This document shows, in pieces, positions 18,832-29,636 of a stretch of DNA of 39,258 nt. The translations under genes and the position numbers were made by a program. The stretch spans positions 10,803 through 50,060 of the forward strand of contig NW_014578932.1 in assembly GCF_000485595.1 (NCBI RefSeq), in the 5' to 3' direction. The notes beneath the pieces are model-generated. The model did not search any database and was not told where the DNA came from. It saw only the letters and a program-made list of their open reading frames with translations. Source of the DNA: Priapulus caudatus (lineage: Eukaryota; Priapulida; Priapulimorpha; Priapulimorphida; Priapulidae). Every line of letters begins with the position of its first letter. Within the stretch, counting starts at the first letter, position 1.

Positions 18832-19755
18832 TGTAATGAAGAGGTTTTACTTTACTATACAGTTGTAGATTATGGATTGTATGCGTAGCCAAGACATAGA
18901 CAAAGACAAGTCAAGGAAATATAACCATGATCTGATGTTGCTTTTAATTTAGTTCACTTCACGGTTACAAGCACACGGTCGCGTCGGTGAGTCGGAGCGA
19001 GTTCCCTGAGACACCTCGCGCAGCTGTTTTTATAGGCGCCCCCCCCACGCGCGTGGTACATGCGTCAACCACGCGCCACGCGCCACCAACCACCGCGTCC
19101 GTCGCATCCGCGTTTCGCTTGGCTTCACCCCGCCTCGCATGGCGACGGTGGCGGGCCCCTAACGGGAAATCCCCGCTATTCTGCCATACCACCGCCTAGG
19201 AGCGTAGCTCCGTCTATCCACACAAACGCGTCACCGAGCGCTCAACATAGCGCCGCCGCTGCCTGCGTTGCGGACCTTTCACGGCGCATTTAGAACATGT
19301 AATCCAGCTGACCCAGCCACCCGGCGAAAACCCCACGCGTTGAGCGGTTCTAAAGTCGCTCCGCATTAGCCGCAGGATATCACCGGGCTTCGCCTCCATG
19401 CTAGAAGCGCGCACCGCTAATTCACGCGTCACGTACACGCCGCTAATTGGGAGGGTTGGTGTTAATCCCCGACCAGCTGCGTGGGCTCTCGTGACATAGC
19501 AGGTACTCCAAGCGTGTCACGGCGTGGGTGGCGGGTCCATCTTGGATTGCCCGCTCGTTTGGCCAGCGGCCGTATGATCGCTCGTGGTTGCTAGGGGCAA
19601 CGCCGCAGAACGAATGGCCCAGAGGCCGTATTGATCGCGGTGGTTGCTAGGGGAGACGCCGTAATGTCACGCCTCTGCGCGACCGCGCAGCGCAACGCGG
19701 CAGCCCGCGTCGCGCGCGTGAGGGGGGTAGCACCCTGTAACACGTGGTCGTTACA
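18832..19755 (-). repeat. LTR of element E (924 bp), inserted in element C
   Basis: On the minus strand it begins TGTAACGACCACG at 19755 and ends TTCATTACA at 18832, with 5-base inverted ends TGTAA/TTACA. It contains TATAAAAA (19034-19027) and, about 85 bases further, an ATTAAA polyadenylation-like signal, giving a U3 of roughly 720 bp. A purine tract at 19769-19756 marks it as the 3' LTR. It interrupts the integrase of element C just before the VVDYFSRY block. ACTAC precedes it and could be the target duplication, but the other side is not available. Confidence 0.75.
19027..19034 (-). promoter_or_regulatory. TATA box in LTR E
   Basis: TATAAAAA on the minus strand in a GC-rich U3, about 30 bases before the presumed transcript start. 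The same box is present in copy 2 at about 26165-26172. It would drive RNA polymerase II transcription of element E. Confidence 0.6.
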
Positions 19756-19769
19756 CTTCTCCCCGCACT
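19756..19769 (-). promoter_or_regulatory. polypurine tract of element E
   Basis: The minus strand reads AGTGCGGGGAGAAG directly before the TGTAAC start of the LTR. Confidence 0.7.
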
Positions 19770-19773
19770 AAAA

Positions 19774-19808
19774 CGATGTTCACTAAAGTGTCACTAAAGT
19801 GAACATCG
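19774..19808. repeat. small hairpin beside the element E purine tract
   Basis: CGATGTTCAC and GTGAACATCG form perfect 10-bp arms. The 15-base centre contains two overlapping ACTAAAGTG-type repeats. Confidence 0.8.
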
Positions 19809-19979
19809 ACTCTGCCAGCCTCCCGCCTGGCTGTCCACGGGGGGGGGCGTCGACGCGTGGCATGCTAACTACAATATACATAAACTCGGAATTAATACAC
19901 AATACGCAACACATAACAATGACACATTATTGTCTACTGGTGTGTGCTTCGACCACACGACCGCACACCATACAAAACT

Positions 19980-20720
19980 ACTAGGCGGATGTCTTCACGT
20001 TTTTCCGTGGGCTGCGAAGTGAAAGCGACGTTAAGTTCTGGGACGTCAGTGGTCGACTTCCTCGTCGGATGCCGTCGGAAAGAGGGGGTTGGTGGCGTCG
20101 TCGGGGCGGACAAGATGGCCGGCCGCTACTAGCGTTTCTTCGCCATCCGGTGCATGTGGAATGGATAGAACGATGTACTTTCCGGGCCTTCCTCCCCGTC
20201 GACGGTGAATTCGAACGTGGTCGGGTCGGCTCCCGACCCGACAAAACGGGCAACGTAATATCTGCGTCGGAGGATTGGGTGCGCGGCTCATGGATCGTCG
20301 TCGGAGGAGTCGATGTCGTCGTCATCAGGCTCCGGGGAAGAGAGGTCGGGGATCGCCGTGCCGGTGTCGCGTGGCTGCGGCGGGGCAGGTAGCCTATGCT
20401 CCCATCGCCACTCAGCACATGTATCGCCAGAACAGGCCGCGGCGACGCTGGCACATAAAGCGCAGGTGCAGGCAGGTTGCAGGTGCCCGGATGCAGCAGC
20501 GGCGGCGCTGGTGTAGGCGCAGGCGGCGCAGGCCCCTGCTGGTAGCTGCTGCTGCTGCCGCTTCTGCTGCTGTCGGCTGGCTTCTGGCGCAGGTATCCTG
20601 TATGCTAATGCCGGCGCAGGCGACGCAGGTGCAAGGCGCGCGTTGGTAGATGCCATTCGTCGTCTTGACTGCTGTTTGCGTAATCCTGACAATGTGAAGT
20701 GGTGGCGAATACGTGAACAA
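19980..20720 (-). pseudogene. element E internal region, possible pol/C-terminal remnant
   Basis: Overlapping minus-strand frames (20046-20291, 19981-20454, 20288-20692) give one plausible reading through frameshifts. It has an Ala/Gln/Pro-rich part, an acidic stretch (SSPEPDDDDIDSSDDDP), and then KYIVLSIPHAPDGEETLVAA with an acidic end. Position upstream of the purine tract and LTR fits the 3' end of an LTR-element polyprotein. No catalytic motif is seen, so family assignment is open. Confidence 0.4.
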
Positions 20721-22251
20721 TGTTATAGCCGGGGCAGTATGTACAAGGACTGCCCGGTAATTGCCCTCATGCGGGCGCGAAACAAATTGTTAGAACGCGG
20801 GTCGCGTACAAGCCGCCGAATATAAACAGGTTACAACCAGGGTCGCTTTAAACGGCGGCTGTCGAATATATGCGTTTAAATGAAGCGCGTGTCACTTATA
20901 GTGCGCTTTACGAACATGCTAATACGATTATTGCTACTAATTAACACGACTAGTGCTAACGGTGCACACGCTGCACATCGTCGAGGCCGTAAAGCTATTC
21001 TTAGTGCCAGTATTAATTAACTAATTGGCCGCTTATAGAGTAGGAGTGTGCATCATGAAATTTGGGATGCATACCGCTAATCAAATGACCGTAGGGTGGC
21101 GTCATTACATGGACGCCGAATATACTTTGCCCTTTAGCGCATGCAGCTATACTGCGCGAGTGACAATAACTCGTCTGCATCACAGCTATGAGTGATTGGC
21201 GTTCTAGCCACACTGGCTGCATGCTTTTCGTCGCGGGGGTTCAACGAAAGAGGCCCTTCGGCGACCAGCGTCCCTGACGCATTGGTTGATCGGCTGTTAT
21301 GTGGCGGCGACGAAAGAGGCCGTGTGTCAGCCAGCGACCCTGACTCATTGGTCGTGACGTGTGGCATTTCGACCCGTAAGCATGGTTCTAGGCGCATCCC
21401 ATGTCAAGAATGGGTATGCGGGTAGAAGATTACACACATGTACATCGCAAGTACGTTCTTGGCCTTGCGCCTTACTACAAAGTGGCAGTGGAGAAAGTTT
21501 GTCGACCACGGTATAGTACGGCTGCCAACGTGGAGTTAAAAGTTTAGACGGGGTCTCCCATGTCGAGGGAATGAACCCTTGCGCGCCTACCATAAAGGCG
21601 TTTATTTCACGCGTGTGCTACTTTAGTGTCCTGCTGCATCACAGCGAATGCTGGGTGCAAGCGTATAGTAGCGTTATTTACTGGATTGTCAGCGTATGAC
21701 AATCGTCATACAATCTCTAGATCTCTACCATCTGCGTGTGAAGTGCTCCGACGTCGTGGCCGGAAACGTGGTAGGGTAGCTTACGAAGCGTAATGAAGCG
21801 TGATGAAGCGTAGGGAATATGAATATGTGTAGTGATGTGGAATATGAGTTGTGAAACCTACTCAGGGCGAGGGTTGTGAGGCCCCACCGGTAGGCAAAGG
21901 CGGTACCACTTGGTAAATGGGTCGTGAATCGTGAGGCCATACCGCTGAACGACGATGAGTTGTGGGCATGATTGATGAGGTATGAAGTGACATCAGCGCA
22001 GGCGCGTCAGAAAAAACCGAGAAAGCACGTTTGCTTAAGCGTTGTAATAGCCGCCTTGCCCGTTATGGCCGTATGGCCGTAATAGCATGGCCGTAATGGC
22101 CGTAATTGTCCAGTCGCCATTAACCAAATGACTGATTCATTAATGATGATGAAGCGATAGTCTCTGTGCGTGTCTCTGTCTCCAAAAAATGTCGGCTAGG
22201 CGGCTCTGTGTTTCAGCCGTTGAATTTTGATGAGCCGGTATCGCTTGCAAT
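20721..22251. other. gene-free stretch, perhaps further interior of element E
   Basis: No supportable gene. It holds an imperfect ~50-bp direct repeat (about 21243-21293 and 21309-21357, sharing CGAAAGAGGCC and CCCTGAC.CATTGGT), repeated GAAGCGT words near 21785-21812, and short ATGGCCGTA repeats at 22060-22105. Confidence 0.5.
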
Positions 22252-22404
22252 GCGAGATTGAAAGAATTTGTCGCCTTACAGGCGAGAGTGGAAGAAGTTG
22301 TCGCCATACGGGCGAGAGTGAAAGAATTTGTCGCTATACGGGCGAGAGTGAAAGAATTTGTCGCCATACGGGCGGGAGTGAAACAATTTGTCGCCATACG
22401 GGCG
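22252..22404 (+). repeat. 30-bp minisatellite, five units
   Basis: Exact 30-base period from 22261 to 22404, with a partial unit before. The unit contains AAAGAATTTGTCGCCATACG. It is ten codons long and open on both strands (plus reading ICRHTGESER). There are no unique spacers. Confidence 0.92.
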
Positions 22405-22535
22405 CTTATTTCGCCACAATGCTGCTGAAAAATTTTAAGCGCATACTGCGCGAAACGGGGTTATGTGACGAACGTGGTTAGAGATTAGGGGTAGATTATT
22501 CGAGTAACAATGATATCAATTGCGCACGCATCTCA

Positions 22536-22550
22536 CACGCGTTGCAGACG

Positions 22551-22589
<39 letters not shown>

Positions 22590-22735
22590 GCACAGGCACA
22601 CGCACACGCACGCGCGGTTGCGCATCCACGCGTTGCAGGCGTACACCCACACACACACACACGCACACATGCGCACACACGCTCGCACACGGGCGCACAC
22701 AGGCGCTCACACGCACGCACACACAGGCGTATAAA
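22536..22735. repeat. (CA)n-rich microsatellite
   Basis: Two CA runs, each preceded by the word CACGCGTTGCAG (22538 and 22627), indicate one internal duplication of the tract. It borders duplication copy 2. Confidence 0.92.
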
Positions 22736-23246
22736 CAATTTTAAATGCTTAACGTCGGCCCTACGTCATTTCCTTTGTGGACAGGTCACCGACGTGTCCG
22801 CGCCCTATCCCTGTACATTGGTACAGCAAGGGACCTTCCACAGATCAGTGCCACCACATTGAAGTAGCGAGGGCGCGATTTGCGATGCGCACCTTCTCTA
22901 TAGGCATCTCACACTCCAGATTAAATGCGTAGGGTCGGGCCTACGTCATTACCTTTTAGCGACACGTCGCCGACGTGCACGTGCCCTATCCATCTACATC
23001 AGACTAGCAATGGACCTGTCACAGAGCAATGCCGCCACATTGAAGTAGCGAGGGCGTGATTTTCTAATATATATATATAATATATATAAAGCATATATAT
23101 ATATATATGCTATATATATTTATTTATTTATTTATTTATCTATGCGATATATATATGCCGAGTGCTTTTCGGCCTCGTCAGCATCCGTCGTCAAGACCAA
23201 AACGGTAGGTATAATTTTAAAGCCAGACTTGACAACTATTTGAAAG

Positions 23247-23284
<38 letters not shown>

Positions 23285-23852
23285 TTTGATGGGCTAGCCC
23301 AAATTCAGCCAATTAACTCTAACCTTGCCTAACATAATCTAAAGATACCTATAGAATCGTACCAAACTTTTACGTACAATCGTAAAAGATATTTCTCATC
23401 GCATGCCTAGTATCTGCCAAATTAAATGATATTCTGATTAAATTACACTTTTACAATAGAGGAAAAATACTCGACCGTATGGGCGTCGAAACCAGGGCGC
23501 AGCCCGATGATTGGTACGCAGTGCCACGCTTAAACAGGCATCGCCCCCCGCCCCTCATCACGCAAGTTTACATCTAATTATTTCGACGGTAAATCGCTGA
23601 TCTAACGTTCTGCCGCATCAATCTACTCACGAACTGTCTTAATCGATAGCTGGTGGCTTGTTAACAAAAATCACGTGCTATTTAGCATGCTGCGCCCTTC
23701 AATTTCCTCGTAAATCTGCATTTTAGTGAGACCGTAAGCCCCGCCCATTATTCCTTATACGGCCTGCACGGCAGCTAGCTTGGCTCTGAGCCGAGGGCTT
23801 ATCCGTTATCTGCCGATTTTCCAGACACATCGTCGCCAGCGCAGTTCGAACG

Positions 23853-24054
23853 TGTAGGTTAATTACTGTAGATTGGCCGGCGTGCTTTGTGTATACGTGG
23901 TTATGTGACCAGAGTTGTGTATGCATTTCGATAGTGGTCGCTCGCTCTCGGCTCGCGGGTGTGTAGAGTTAATAAAACGTGTTTCAGTCTTGTCATAACA
24001 AAGTACTGTTATATATAACTTATAGACTATAAATATGAAGTAACAAAACTTACA
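23853..24054 (+). repeat. LTR of element D (copy 2)
   Basis: 202 bp, TGTAGG...CTTACA, followed directly by the tRNA-Leu-like primer site TGGTGTCAGAAGTCGGAT (24055-24072). Same structure as 16734-16932. Confidence 0.75.
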
Positions 24055-24191
24055 TGGTGTCAGAAGTCGGATCGGAAGGAAGGACGGATACGGAGAGTGA
24101 CATTTGATCATGAAGCGTGAGATGCTAACGTCGTAAATTGACGATTGATCATAGAGCCGGTGAGCTCACGTGTAACCGGAAAAAATCCAAC

Positions 24192-24247
24192 ATGGCAGAA
24201 GGGGGACTACGAAAGCCAGAACCCCTGAGTTTCGGAACAAATGCCGC
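24192..24247 (+). pseudogene. element D gag stub (copy 2)
   Basis: ATG at 24192 reading MAEGGLRKPEPLSFGTNAAE, then an unrelated sequence. The short GT-like reading that follows to 24446 is not gag. This is the better preserved of the two stubs. Confidence 0.65.
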
Positions 24248-24461
24248 GGAATGTACCCGCGTGGGTGCGGCATATATTAGTAGTAGGCTAGGGTTGCAGG
24301 TGTGTGGTGCGTATTTTGTATTAAATACATATGACTGGGCCATATCCATCACCCAAACCGCCCTTGCCCCTAAAAGACCTATTGCAAGCGTAACAGCATT
24401 ACAGTATGTACAGTGTATTGTGGGTATATGTTTTGCTATTTTATAAAACCACAAGATCATC

Positions 24462-24526
24462 CGCTGACCGCTGTGGATACGTGCGCCGGGCCTACAATGT
24501 GGCGCACGTATCCACTGCGGGCAGCG
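24462..24526. repeat. 26-13-26 hairpin, copy h2
   Basis: Identical to h1 (17336-17400) in both arms and the loop. Confidence 0.9.
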
Positions 24527-24651
24527 CTTCATACTTGAACATCTCCGCGGTCGCGTGCGCATATATCCTGCGCGTGTTGTCGGTGCCGCTCAGCGCCTCA
24601 TGAGCAACAGCCAAGCTGTGCAACGCAAACTTGTATCATGTCTCACTGGAC

Positions 24652-24833
24652 TGTTGAGTCAGGAGGTTTATCTTGTGGGCGTTAATTAGACACAAATAAT
24701 GAGTAGGACAAAAGCCTTGAGTTAACAGAAACCAGCCATGTTTATTTTGTTTCTCCCAACCTCCATAGGTCGCAGCACATGCCAGTGCTAATAACTTGTT
24801 GACACAAGAACAGATAATTATGATAATACAACA
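24652..24833 (-). repeat. 3' LTR of element C (copy 2)
   Basis: TGTTG...CAACA ends, 182 bp, with purine tract AAAGGGGGA adjoining on the minus strand (24834-24842). Confidence 0.9.
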
Positions 24834-25097
24834 TCCCCCTTTGAGATGAAAATAAAACTAATAATGCAGCTCTTGCAGATATGAATTCCCATACAGTCCA
24901 AATTATCCAAAGATCATTCCTGACAAAGATTATATAATACCGCAACAATTGAATGCTATGTAACCACATTAACGCATCAACACTTTATCGTTTCAAACAC
25001 ATTAACTCTCCTTTTGAACACTATTCTTACATTAACCCTATATGGCTAAACAAATTGTTCACAGGTCTAGTTTATCACATGGTTTGGACACTCTGCC

Positions 25098-25958
25098 TTA
25101 CCTAGTCACATACTGGCTAGGCTTGAGCTGTCCATCAGTACTTTCACTGATACTGTCCTCGTGGCGGTTGAAGTTCAGTTCACGGGATGGAATGTCCTGT
25201 TCACGAACTAACTGTCCAGAGTTGGGATGCGCAACTGCTTGCGGGGTGTTCACATGTACTTCGCGATCTGGCGGTTTCTCGACGAAATCCTGCTCAATAT
25301 CTGGGCTAAGCTTGCACAAGCTTCTGCGGTTTCGTCTCAGGGACGACCCAGATTGAGTCTCTACAACATACGATCGCGGTGTCTCCGCTTTGTGCATGAC
25401 CTTAGCGGCGACGTCTTTATCACGAACCCACACATTGTCTCCCTCCTTCAGTTCAATGAGTTGTCTCGCACCACGGCGTCTGTCAGCGGTTTCCGCCGTC
25501 TTTTTGCGGTACTCTAGTTCTGTCTTAGCGAGATTGTCCATATCCGGCCAACGGGGGTTTAGTTTGGTCGGATGCTGCGGAAGATTTGTACGCACGCGTC
25601 TCCCGAACAGCAATTCTGCCGGGCTGTACCCGTTGAAGAGAGGTGTGGCTCTGTACGCTAGCAGTGCGAGGTATGGGTCTTTTGCCTTCTTCACCAGGTC
25701 CTTCACGGTTTGCACCGCGCGTTCTACCTCCGCATTGCCTTGAGGATACAGCGGGCTACTTGTGGCATGCGTGAAGTTGTAGGTATCCGCGAAGCTTGCG
25801 AATTCTTCTGCGGAATACTGTGGTCCATTGTCGGACCTGACGCGTTCTGGGACTCCATGTCTCGCAAAGATCGACTTAAGATGGTTGACTATAGCTTCCG
25901 ATGATAGCTGCGTCAACTTCGCGAGTTCTATATAGCGCGAGAAGTAATCGACTACTAC
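25098..25958 (-). pseudogene. element C integrase core and pol C-terminus (intact frame, 5' truncated)
   Basis: A continuous frame of about 286 codons. It reads VVDYFSRYIELAKLTQLSSE, then RSDNGPQYSAEEFA with the second catalytic Asp, NAEVERAVQTVKDLVKKAK with the Glu, LFNGYSPAELLFGRRVRTN, and a basic tail with VWVRDKDVAAKVMHKA and SGSSLRRNRRSL. The HHCC domain and the first Asp are missing because LTR E begins at 25959. It stops at 25098. It is far better preserved than the rest of the element. Confidence 0.9.
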
Positions 25959-26550
25959 TGTAATGAAGAGGTTTACGTTACTATACAGTTGTAGATTATG
26001 ATGTCGTATGCGTAGCCAAAAGACATAGACAAAGACAAGTCAGAGAATATATACCATGACTGATGTTGCTTTTAATTTAGTTCACTTCACGGTTACAAGC
26101 ACACGGTCGCGTCTGGAGTCGGGAGCGAGTACCGAAGTCCCTGAGACAGCTCGCGGCAGCTGTTTTTATAGGCGCCCCCCCCACGCGCGTGTACATGGTC
26201 AACCACGCGCGCACCGCGCACCAACCACCGCGTCCGTCGCATCCGCGTTCGCTTGGCTTCACCCCGCTCGCATTGGACGGTGGCGGCCCCTAACGGGAAA
26301 TCCCCGCTATTCTGCCATACCACCGCTCAGGAGGTAGCTCCGTCTATCCACACAAACGCGTCACGAGCGCTCAACATAGCCGCCGCTGCCTGCGTTGACG
26401 GACCTTCACGGCGCATTTAGAACATGTAATCCAGCTGACCCGCCACCCGGCGAAAACCCCACGGTTGAGCGGTTCTAAAGTCGCTCCGCATTAGCCGCAG
26501 GATATCACCGGCTCGCCTCCATGCTTAAGACGCCGGCACCGCAAATCACG
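25959..26550 (-). repeat. partial LTR E inside element C (copy 2)
   Basis: Matches 18832-19425 and includes the TATAAAAA box. The outer 330 bp of the LTR, including its TGTAAC start, are absent. Sequence changes to element C connector a few bases beyond, next to the N at 26564. Confidence 0.85.
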
Positions 26551-26569
26551 TCCAGCGACACCGNCACCT

Positions 26570-29420
26570 TCTCAGTACCCGGTCCATAACAGTCAGTTCA
26601 CCTGCCTACTGGTTGTAGACGGCTAACAGCGCTCCATTGACGTTCATGATTTGTCCAGCCACCATCTTGACATTATTTGACGATTTGCCGCACCACTTCG
26701 CTCTCGCGACTGCTTTGATCGAATTTCAGCCTGACGTTTTTTCGGTGGCTGCGCAGATCTGCCACGCATTAACTCCACGTAGGCTTTGATTGCACTGCGT
26801 GGAGTTCTCACTTTCTCGGATGTTGGCGGCGCTAGGACACTGGTGCCTCGACAAGGGCGTACTCGGTATACAGTTCTTTCTCTGGAACTGCTATATGCCG
26901 TATTTGGCCTAGCGCATTCATCGGGTTTTGAAGCCGATTGAACTCGTGCGGGGGGTTCTCTCACCTCTTGAGCAAGAAGCGGCACTAAGCGGCTTATGTG
27001 TCCGTTTCTAGAGTAAAATGTTTCTCAATCAGATTATTCTGCGAACCTATCGCAAGCCCACGCTGGGTTCTCACCTGCGCGTACGCTTTCTCGTATTCAG
27101 ACAATGAACGTGGTATGCGTATGCGATTGGTTTCCACACCATTGTCATTCTGCTTTGGGGCTTTTGATGACGGCTTCTATCCATACGACGACGAATCAGC
27201 GTGAGACGCAGCGTTGTCTCTTGCTCGCGATTCATACAGCGCAAGAATACAGTCGACGTGCAGACATGGCCTTTCAGTCCTTGAAAGCCACGTCCTGAGC
27301 TTGCACTCCAAGCCAGCATTTTTTCCATCGCTGGTTAACGAGTCGAAGCATGGCTCGCTTCTGGTCGCTAGGTTACGCGACGAATTTTCCCCTGGTTGAG
27401 CTGCCTTAGGACGTCTTAAGCTCCGTGTGTTCCCTGGCTCAGTTCTCAGTCTCCTGTATAGCCTTATCCTTGTTTGGGTCCTGGTTTTAGATGCCTTTCG
27501 CGCTGACAATTGTACCCTAGTGTACTTGTTGTATTCGACTGCAGAATCATCACTTGTGCTCATTCAGGGTAACACCTGCGTCTTCAGATATTAGAACAGC
27601 GTGGGCATCTCTCGATGTGTTCGCCTTGATCTCTTTCGAGTCAGAATGTTATCCATATGACACAAAACTCATTCTAAGCCCTCTAAGAATGTCCTGCATT
27701 CAGGCTGGAATAGTCTTCGAGGCGCGATGAGATTCGTAGGATCAGTCTATTAAAACAAACCCCGAATGAATTGTTGATGAACGTGGTCAGCTAGCGATTC
27801 CTGTTGCGTTAGAGGCAACTGCCAACCTGGGTTAAGACGTCGAGCTTTCGAAAACCTCTTGCTCCCTGTAGACGCGCTAGTGTGTAGTTCCACAGATGGT
27901 AGAATGTGTTTCTATCGTTTTCACACGTGTTCCATTTCATTTCACTTTGATCAGCGCTTCGCGATTCCTGCAGTTCGTTGCGGTTTGGCGCACAAACCAT
28001 TCCAGCCACACCGTATTGTTGTTCGGTTATCCTTGGAATAACTACCCATGCCCTTCATGCGATTGAGACTCTTCCTTGCCTTTCTCGTTACGCAGCTAAT
28101 AGGAACACGAGCGGCGTGGATCGGTACGGTTGCGCACTTGTCTCGTTTTTTATCTCATCGCACCTTCTTTTACCAAGGCATGAAACAGCTTCAGGAAATC
28201 TGGACTTTTCCACTTAGTAGGCTTGCTCCTTGAGACCTCTGACTCCGAACGAGTAAGTTTCCTGATCGCTTGATTGCCAAGAGTTGTTTTCGTAGTTCAC
28301 GAACAACTAGATGTTGCGTTATTCGCGACACGCGATCTTTCTCAAGTGTTTCACGAAACATCCGCAGCGTCGAGTTTTGGCAACCAGGCGCCTCTGCTTA
28401 GGACCTGGCAAGCCTGACACTTTGCCATAGCGTTCGCGCAGTACATTTTAATGGCTGACCACGTAACCTTCGGCACCCGTATCGATTTTCCACACGATGA
28501 ACGAATCTGCTATCTTACTTACTTTCACGAAAGATCCCGTCTCGTTGAGATTTGTAGGTGCTCCCTGAAGCGCGTGATGGGGCTACACCCTGCGCAAGCA
28601 ACCTCGTCTGACTGATTTGCGAATTCGCAATACATTTTGAGTGCGCATTTTCTTGCAAATGGCATTCTCACCTTTGGCTGGACACGGCTGTTTTCGCTGC
28701 GGCGGCGGTTGGTCCACAGTTGGCGCGAGACTTCTCCAGCCTGCCTTTCTGCGCTGAAATGCTTCTGACTGTTACACTGTATGCCAGTGTAGGGCGTGGA
28801 CGTTTGGGACGCCCATTGAAATCTCGAGTCTTCTGACTTTGGTGACTCGCCGGCATGGGGGAGCGTCCCTCGCGATATGCCCCTGCTTGCTTGCGAATCG
28901 GTTTCGCTCTGCGAGCGCTTGTTGGCGGTTCTTAAGGCGACCGTCTAGCGTCAGTTGCAGACGCTTGACATCTGCCGTCCTTTAAGTCCTACACATGCCT
29001 ATCGGTTTAACTCGTTTCAGTGCCATGTGTACCGAAGTCGCACTTTCCGCAAGATCTGAAAAGATCGGCTGATTGAACGAATCAGCAGGTTCCCCTCGCT
29101 TCGTGAACGTGATTAATTTGTGCCCGTTCAAAATGACATTCTTTTCGGGTACAAATATCTATCCAGTTTAGCTTTAGTGAGTTGGTAATTCTTGTTCTCA
29201 TCTCCGTTAGATTTCAGTTGACATTAGATGTCCTTCCGCTTCAGTCACCATGTGAGTAGATGAGGGTGTCTATTTGTTCTGGCCTCTCCCTTTTTCTGAG
29301 AGGCTAGCACTTGTCTGAATCTATCGAACCGCTTGATCCATTTGTGACCCCCTCGCGCTTCTAGGTCGTAATGACTTAGGTGTTGGCTTGTGAACTGCTG
29401 CCCTAGTCACTATCTACGGG
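26570..29420 (-). pseudogene. element C gag, protease, RT and RNase H, heavily frameshifted
   Basis: Homology is visible only by hopping frames. Gag: KWIKRFDRFRQ near 29360-29320, a capsid stretch near 29160-29100 and LKDGR near 28980. Protease: IDTGAE near 28469-28488, catalytic DTG intact. RT: MQDILRGL near 27680-27700, then HMDN in the active-site box near 27648-27660, where two Asp are expected. RNase H: RSLSEYEKAYAQ near 27073-27108 and HFTLETD near 27000-27020. Connector: GELTVMDRVLRR near 26570-26605. Stops and one- or two-base shifts occur every few dozen bases, although the LTRs are nearly identical. Confidence 0.75.
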
Positions 29421-29618
29421 GAAAGGCAAAACGTGTGACTGAAGTTCACAGATAGTCAGAAAGTCATGCCTCATCGAAATCCAGTAAGATCAGTAGGATA
29501 ACGGCGCGTGTAGCATGCATACATTACGGCATTGACTTGTTTGTCTACCACATAAACATGGGCAAATTGAGAAAACTGGGGCATCACCACTGTCCTATTT
29601 ACTGTGTCTCCGGTCTCT

Positions 29619-29636
29619 TTTACGATTCTGACACCA
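29619..29636 (-). promoter_or_regulatory. primer binding site of element C, tRNA-Leu-like
   Basis: The minus strand reads TGGTGTCAGAATCG directly after the 5' LTR, the same primer type as element D in its first 11 bases. Confidence 0.7.

Larger units (their letters stand above)
15634..19425 (+). repeat. large direct duplication, copy 1
   Basis: Begins at TTTTAAATGCTT and runs parallel to 22739-26550 for about 3.8 kb with high identity and many single-base indels. It contains, in order: the 185-bp tandem pair, TA tracts, LTR D with primer site and gag stub, the 26-13-26 hairpin, LTR C, the integrase part of element C, and most of LTR E. It differs from copy 2 largely by lost bases in short homopolymers. 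Confidence 0.92.
22739..26550 (+). repeat. large direct duplication, copy 2
   Basis: Partner of 15634-19425. Its right end falls inside LTR E, 14 bases before a single N (26564). Where copies 1 and 2 differ by an indel and the third block copy (29819-30190) can be read, the third copy agrees with copy 2. Confidence 0.92.

Noticed and set aside
19060-19293. Plus-strand ORFs in GC-rich sequence
   Set aside because: They fall inside LTR E, where the minus-strand TATA box and LTR ends explain the sequence.
22252-22404. CRISPR array
   Set aside because: The repeats are contiguous with no unique spacers, and the window is animal-like nuclear DNA.
22496-22862. ORFs rich in Thr/His and Cys/Val
   Set aside because: CA-repeat readings in several frames, with no protein-like composition.
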